A stretch of 64,000 bases of DNA from Flavobacteriales bacterium UBA2669 (GTDB lineage: Bacteria; Bacteroidota; Bacteroidia; Flavobacteriales_E; Vicingaceae): positions 186,001 through 250,000 of the forward strand of contig DEMN01000012.1 in NCBI GenBank assembly GCA_002359215.1, in the 5' to 3' direction. A model generated the notes under the pieces. It was not told where the DNA came from. It made no database searches and saw only the letters and a list, made by a program, of their open reading frames with translations. A program made the position numbers and the translations under genes. Positions 59,636 through 64,000 of the stretch are shown here, piece after piece. Position 1 is the stretch's first letter. Each line of letters starts with the position of its first letter.

Positions 59636-60709
59636 ATGGAACTGTTTTCTAACAAACATATTTTTTTCTTTTTAGGAGCATTGTTGTTCTCGTTTTTCAT
59701 TAATAGTATATTGTTAAGGTTTGTTAAAACACTTGGAATTAGAAATGATAAAGATATTGATGTTAGGTGGAGTGCCAAATCTAAACCTGCACTTGGTGGA
59801 TTAACTTTTTACATTGTTTTTTTATTATCAATTACCCTACATCCATTTGTTTTTTCTTATCAAAACATAGCTATGGATTTCCAAACAACGGGAATGATAG
59901 GAGCCGTTTCCTTGGGTTTTTTAATGGGATTGGCTGATGATGCATACAATACCAAACCTTTTCTAAAATTAATTGTACAAATAGCTTGTGGTGTTATTTT
60001 AATTTATTCAGGAACATTTATTCATTTATTCGAAAATAATAGTTGGAATTATATCTTAACTATAGTATGGGTAGTGGGTTTGATGAATTCTATTAATATG
60101 CTGGACAATATGGATGGCATTACCACATCTATTTCATTAATTATTTTAATAATAATCCTTATGGTAATGTTAGGGCATGAGCATAATCCTACTTATTTAA
60201 CCATTGTAATTGGTTTAATTGCCACCTTGTTTTGCTTTTTATACTTCAATTGGAATCCTTCTAAAATGTTTATGGGAGATACCGGAAGTCAGTTTTTAGG
60301 AATAGCCTTAGCAGCATTAAGTATTCATTATTTATGGAATCCGGTTCAAAATGGAAATGAATTTGCCATTTCAAGACAATTTATCATTCCTTTGTTAAGC
60401 TTTATTATTCCAATTATTGATACAACAACCGTAGTTATTAAAAGAGCAAGTAAAGGAAAATCACCTTTTGTTGGAGGTAAAGACCATACAACACATCATT
60501 TATCTTATCTAGGATTTAATGAGAAACAAGTGGCTATTATTATGATAATCATTTCTGTTGTGGCTGCTATTATGGTAGTTGTTATAGTAAATTATATTCC
60601 TAAATGGACGCATGTTTATACGTTGTTATTTTGTGGTTTCTTTTTAGTTGTATTTTTTACACTTTTTCGTATTGCTAATAAAAATATCGACAAGTCAGAA
60701 AACAAATAA
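59636..60709 (+). CDS. Polyprenyl-phosphate sugar-1-phosphate transferase (WecA/MraY family)
   Basis: A membrane enzyme that starts the polysaccharide by loading a sugar-phosphate (often GlcNAc-P) on undecaprenyl phosphate. About ten helices are present. The family aspartates and motifs are GLADDAYNTKPFLKL, SINMLDNMDGITTSISLI, FNWNPSKMFMGDTGSQFLG and the cytoplasmic KDHTTHHLSYLGF histidine motif. The length of 357 residues is standard. The end of the gene is separated from the next frame by only 2 bases, which extends the operon. Confidence 0.94.
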   Translation: MELFSNKHIFFFLGALLFSFFINSILLRFVKTLGIRNDKDIDVRWSAKSKPALGGLTFYIVFLLSITLHPFVFSYQNIAMDFQTTGMIGAVSLGFLMGLADDAYNTKPFLKLIVQIACGVILIYSGTFIHLFENNSWNYILTIVWVVGLMNSINMLDNMDGITTSISLIILIIILMVMLGHEHNPTYLTIVIGLIATLFCFLYFNWNPSKMFMGDTGSQFLGIALAALSIHYLWNPVQNGNEFAISRQFIIPLLSFIIPIIDTTTVVIKRASKGKSPFVGGKDHTTHHLSYLGFNEKQVAIIMIIISVVAAIMVVVIVNYIPKWTHVYTLLFCGFFLVVFFTLFRIANKNIDKSENK

Positions 60710-60711
60710 AA

Positions 60712-62226
60712 ATGTCAAAAACACTGTCTAATCACTTGTATGAATTAATTTTTTCATTATCGAGTAGTGAAAAAAGGTATGTTAAGTTGTTTATGACAAA
60801 ACATATTGGGAAAGAAAATCAACTTAGCTTAAAACTTTTTGACTTAATACTAAAAAAAGAAGGTAAATCTGTTGAGTATATAGAGGGGAAAATAACATTT
60901 ACAAAACATTCTTCAAGACTTAAAAATTATCTTTATGATATCGTAATAAAAGCATTAGAAGATTATCACGTTCAAAAGTCTATCAATATTACTGTAAGGA
61001 GAAAAATTAATCAAATAGAAATATTGTATAATAAGGCTTTGTATAAACAGGCTGTTGTAATGGCAGATAAAACCCTTAAGCTTTCTCAGAAAATAGATAA
61101 CCAAACTTATATTATAGAAACCATAAGTTGGTATATGAATGCCTTAAAAACCTTTGAAGGGAAAAAATATCAGGCAAAGTATGATAGACTTCAAAAAATT
61201 CAAAATGAGGCAATAAATAAGTTAAGTGTTGAAAGAAAATATTTAAACTTAAGTAATAAAGGGTTTATATTAACCAAGAAAAGTGGCTTGTTGCAATCTC
61301 AAGAAAACTTAAATAAATTTAATGAGATTATTAATAACCCTTTACTTTCTGAAGATGTTTTAACCAATAGTTTTATTTCTACAAGGTGTTTTCATAGCAT
61401 TTGGGCTAATTATCATTACGCCACAAATAATTATAAAGAAGAACATAAGTGTTTGTATCAAGTAATAAAACTTTATGAAGATTATCCTCTAAGAAAAGAT
61501 ACCGACCAATATAACTACATTACTTATTTGAATAACTATGCAGTTGGTTGTTCTAGAAATAAAGATTGGGAACAAGCACAATATTACTTTAAGAAGTTAA
61601 GTGCTATTTCTCCAAATTCAAATCAAATCGAAATTAAAATATTCGAATATCTATCGTGTAATTATTTAAACCTTTTAATTGAGGATGTAGATTTAGATAA
61701 AATGAAAAAAGAGCTGCCTAAAATAGAGCTTGGTTTAAAAAAATATGATAGTAAAATAACACCACTTTTCAAGAAAATTATTCAATTCAATTTATGTTAT
61801 TCCTATTTTCTGTTAGAAGATTATAAAAAAGCACAGTATTATAATTTTATTATTGTAAATGAAAAAGATGATACATTTAGATCCGATGTTTATCTTATTT
61901 CTAAAATAATTCAGTTTATTCTTCATTATAAGATGAAAAATATAGATTTATATGAATCATTTTATAATGCAATGAAATACCTTTTTGAGCAAAAAAATAT
62001 AAATTACGTTTTATACCATAGTTTTTTAAGATTTATTAAACAATTAATACATGATGATAATATTGGTATTTTTGAAAAATATGAAGTAGAATTATTAGAG
62101 ATTGTTCAAACACCTAAAGAACGTCAATTACTTAGTAATTTCAATATTCTTTGTTGGGTGCAAAGTGAGGTAAAAGGTGTTGAAATGGCAAAATGTTTAA
62201 AAATTTATAATACTGAATTTTCTTAA
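60712..62226 (+). CDS. Cytosolic helical repeat (TPR-like) protein of unknown function
   Basis: A 504-residue, almost entirely alpha-helical protein with no signal peptide or membrane helix. The N-terminus (SNHLYELIFSLSSSEKRYVK, LFMTKHIGKENQ) is a small helical domain. The middle shows loosely repeating helix pairs of TPR style, such as ALYKQAVVMADKTLKLSQKI, WEQAQYYFKKLSAISPN and LEDYKKAQYYNFIIVNEKDD. I recognise a recurring Bacteroidetes type but not a named family. It begins 2 bases after the WecA-like gene, so it may regulate or scaffold polysaccharide synthesis; that is inference from position only. Confidence 0.78.
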   Translation: MSKTLSNHLYELIFSLSSSEKRYVKLFMTKHIGKENQLSLKLFDLILKKEGKSVEYIEGKITFTKHSSRLKNYLYDIVIKALEDYHVQKSINITVRRKINQIEILYNKALYKQAVVMADKTLKLSQKIDNQTYIIETISWYMNALKTFEGKKYQAKYDRLQKIQNEAINKLSVERKYLNLSNKGFILTKKSGLLQSQENLNKFNEIINNPLLSEDVLTNSFISTRCFHSIWANYHYATNNYKEEHKCLYQVIKLYEDYPLRKDTDQYNYITYLNNYAVGCSRNKDWEQAQYYFKKLSAISPNSNQIEIKIFEYLSCNYLNLLIEDVDLDKMKKELPKIELGLKKYDSKITPLFKKIIQFNLCYSYFLLEDYKKAQYYNFIIVNEKDDTFRSDVYLISKIIQFILHYKMKNIDLYESFYNAMKYLFEQKNINYVLYHSFLRFIKQLIHDDNIGIFEKYEVELLEIVQTPKERQLLSNFNILCWVQSEVKGVEMAKCLKIYNTEFS

Positions 62227-62249
62227 AGATATCAATGGTTTTAATATTT

Positions 62250-62286
62250 ATATAACTTACCTTTTTAAGTTATATTATATAACTTA
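62250..62286. repeat. Three alternating copies of ATATAACTTA / TAAGTTATAT
   Basis: ATATAACTTA (62250-62259) is followed by its reverse complement TAAGTTATAT (62266-62275) and again ATATAACTTA (62277-62286). The middle copy can pair with either neighbour. It lies between the TPR-like gene and the T9SS-type gene and may be a weak terminator or a binding site. Confidence 0.6.
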
Positions 62287-62395
62287 AAATCTGAAATAAT
62301 ACAGGTTTAAATAGTAATTATTAACAATTGCTTATTTTTTATTAATGGTAAAGCAAACTAATATTGTTTTGAAAAACAAATAATTAGTTTTAGCC

Positions 62396-64000
62396 ATGAA
62401 AAACAAATTCTTTAATTTTTATAAAACAATTGTATTATTAGCAATTTTATTAGCTTTTTCAGTTCAAAGTGAGGCTCAAGAGAAGAAGAGGGCTACCTTT
62501 TGGCATTTTGGAAATCAAGCAGCGTTAGATTTTACTTGTCAGCCCGTTAGTTTTGCGGGCAGTCAAATGAATTCTTTTGAAGGTTCGGCTACTATAAGTG
62601 ATACTAATGGAATTCTTCAGTTTTATACACAAGGAACAACAGTTTGGGATAGAAATAATAATATAATGCCTAACGGAACAGGGTTGTTAGGAAATCCTTC
62701 TTCTGTACAGGCTGCTGTCATTGTTCCACATCCAGGGAATAATGATAGATATTTTATTTTTACCACAGATGCCATATTTGAAAATAATGGTATTAATGGA
62801 TTACAATGGCATGAGGTTGATATGACTTTAAATGCAGGTAATGGAGATGTTATTACTAAGAATAATATGCTTACTGATAAAACTCAAGAAAGATTAGTAG
62901 CTGTAAGAAATGCTACATCTACTGGTTATTGGATAGTGGTTTTAAAAATTCATCCTACATCAACTTCTAGTTCTAACCAAGGATACAATGAATTTCATGC
63001 ATATGAAGTAACAGCAGCAGGTGTAAATCCTGTGCCGGTAATATCCACAACAGGTCCAATGATTAACTGGAATTCTTATGGAATGTATATGTCTCCTCAA
63101 GGCAATGCTTTGGTAACTGCACATCCTGATTTAAATGTTTATGATTTTGATAACTCTACAGGAACATTAACTCATAAGTGGCAAGCAGTTGTTAGTCCGT
63201 TTATGGGGTCTTTTGAATTTTCTCCTGATGGAAATATTTTATATGGAACAAGACAAGGAAGTGGAATTTATCAGTTTGATTTGAATGCAGCAAACGTTAC
63301 AGCTTTTCAAAATTCTATGACTCAGGTTTCACCGTCTGGTTCTTCCTACAAAGCTTTACAGTTGGCTTCAGACTGTAGGTTATATGCGATGCCGGCAAGT
63401 GGAAATTATCTTTCGGCATTTAATAATCCTAATGTTTTTGGAGCTGGAAGTGGTTTTGTACAAAATGCTGTAACCATTAGTTCAGGAACTTTTAATCATT
63501 GTTTAACTAATTTTTGTGCTTCATTCTTTGAAGATCCTTGTTTAACTAGGTTAGACTTTTCTCTTTCTGCTATAGATGCCAGTTGTGTAAATGATGGTTC
63601 TGCGAGTGTTATCAATTTACAAGGACAACCTCAATTTAACTTTTTATGGTCAACAGGAGCTACAACACAAACTATAAACAACTTAAGTGGAGGAATGTAT
63701 GCAGTAACTGTTTCTGATGCTAGTGGTTGTAGTATTACCGACAGTATATTTGTAAATCAACCTCAAACAGTTTCTATAGATAGTGCTACTATCATTAATG
63801 CTTCTACCTGTGGAGCTACTGATGGAGCCATAGATATTCACACATCTGTAGTTGGTTTTGATACACTTACTACGTTATTAGCAGAAGGCTTTGAGACTGA
63901 TGGACATGGAGTAAGATATACTGCTAATCCATATCCTGGAACACCAAGTACTTTTTACTTTTTTACAAGAGGAGATGATAATACTATTAACTTTACAACC
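62396..64000 (+). CDS. Large secreted surface protein, N-terminal part (SprB/gliding-motility-associated type), truncated by window end
   Basis: The frame is open from ATG 62396 to the last base (535 codons visible). A signal peptide (TIVLLAILLAFSVQSEAQ) is followed by a beta-propeller-like section (WHFGNQAALDFTC, ATISDTNGILQFYTQGTTVW, FEFSPDGNILYGTRQGSG; about 35-350). This arrangement is common in large Bacteroidetes proteins ending in gliding-motility C-terminal domains. A SprB-type repeat follows (about 385-460: ASCVNDGSASVINL, FNFLWSTGATTQTINNLSG, YAVTVSDASGCS). A second repeat begins (TCGATDGAIDIH). The C-terminal sorting domain lies outside the window and is inferred, not seen. Confidence 0.85.
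   Translation, partial: MKNKFFNFYKTIVLLAILLAFSVQSEAQEKKRATFWHFGNQAALDFTCQPVSFAGSQMNSFEGSATISDTNGILQFYTQGTTVWDRNNNIMPNGTGLLGNPSSVQAAVIVPHPGNNDRYFIFTTDAIFENNGINGLQWHEVDMTLNAGNGDVITKNNMLTDKTQERLVAVRNATSTGYWIVVLKIHPTSTSSSNQGYNEFHAYEVTAAGVNPVPVISTTGPMINWNSYGMYMSPQGNALVTAHPDLNVYDFDNSTGTLTHKWQAVVSPFMGSFEFSPDGNILYGTRQGSGIYQFDLNAANVTAFQNSMTQVSPSGSSYKALQLASDCRLYAMPASGNYLSAFNNPNVFGAGSGFVQNAVTISSGTFNHCLTNFCASFFEDPCLTRLDFSLSAIDASCVNDGSASVINLQGQPQFNFLWSTGATTQTINNLSGGMYAVTVSDASGCSITDSIFVNQPQTVSIDSATIINASTCGATDGAIDIHTSVVGFDTLTTLLAEGFETDGHGVRYTANPYPGTPSTFYFFTRGDDNTINFTT

Noticed and set aside
1..64000. tRNA genes, rRNA, insertion sequences, prophage or integrase genes
   Set aside because: None were found by reading for tRNA-like arms with CCA ends, transposase motifs or phage structural genes; a covariance search would be needed to exclude small RNAs.

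Overview
The window is AT-rich (about one third G+C by eye) chromosomal DNA from a member of the Bacteroidota, most likely order Flavobacteriales. The evidence is: promoters of the Bacteroidetes type (TTG - about 19-21 nt - TAnnTTTG) in front of rplS and ndk; an extended NusB; the rpmG-DUF4295-ftsY cluster; a fused CcoNO cytochrome oxidase subunit; BT_3928-, DUF3078- and DUF4153-type proteins; and secreted proteins with type IX secretion (T9SS) sorting domains. No tRNA, rRNA, CRISPR array, insertion sequence or prophage was seen. Most genes are ordinary vertically inherited core genes.

Layout. 1-4.0 kb: the 3' part of dnaE, then trxA, with nusB and a leucine-dehydrogenase-type gene on the minus strand. 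4.2-9.5 kb: an ABC exporter, two unrecognised envelope proteins whose reading frames overlap, a small lipoprotein gene broken by one extra T, a DUF2237 gene, and rplS. 9.6-14.5 kb (minus): a secreted DNA/RNA nuclease, ftsY, a DUF4295 gene (50 codons), rpmG and a DUF4153 membrane protein. 14.6-18.3 kb: a TonB-like protein, a membrane-anchored coiled-coil protein, an MscS channel and a DUF3078 protein. 18.5-20.3 kb: an ECF sigma factor overlapping a transmembrane PKD protein that looks like its surface-sensing anti-sigma partner. 20.4-28.6 kb: a complete cbb3 oxidase locus (ccoI, ccoS, ccoNO, ccoQ, ccoP, ccoG, ccoH and a SafE-like gene) with an FNR-like palindrome in front of ccoS. 28.7-33.5 kb: folP, a duplicated DUF1599 protein, a BT_3928-family protein, an orphan peptide-type ABC permease and tpiA. 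33.6-38.8 kb: a 1726-residue secreted protein with 16 tandem TPR-like repeats. 38.9-46.9 kb: nhaC, a YwqK-like protein, mpl, an FMN glutamate-synthase-like protein, a GreA/Rnk-like protein, nadK, a DCC protein and an exonuclease. 47-60.7 kb: an exopolysaccharide region (DegT aminotransferase, ugd, asnB-like, glycosyltransferase, Wza, Wzc, rfbC, WecA-like), interrupted by minus-strand ndk and a T9SS-secreted protein. 60.7-64 kb: an unrecognised helical protein and the 5' part of a large surface protein that runs off the window.

How the genes work together. Three themes stand out. The first is microaerobic respiration: the oxidase together with its copper and haem assembly factors. The second is building and sensing the cell surface: polysaccharide export, T9SS cargo, the TonB-like protein, the giant repeat protein and the sigma/PKD pair. 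The third is scattered housekeeping. The best candidate for a little-described system is the ECF sigma factor coupled to a single-pass protein whose C-terminal domain resembles a T9SS type B sorting domain.
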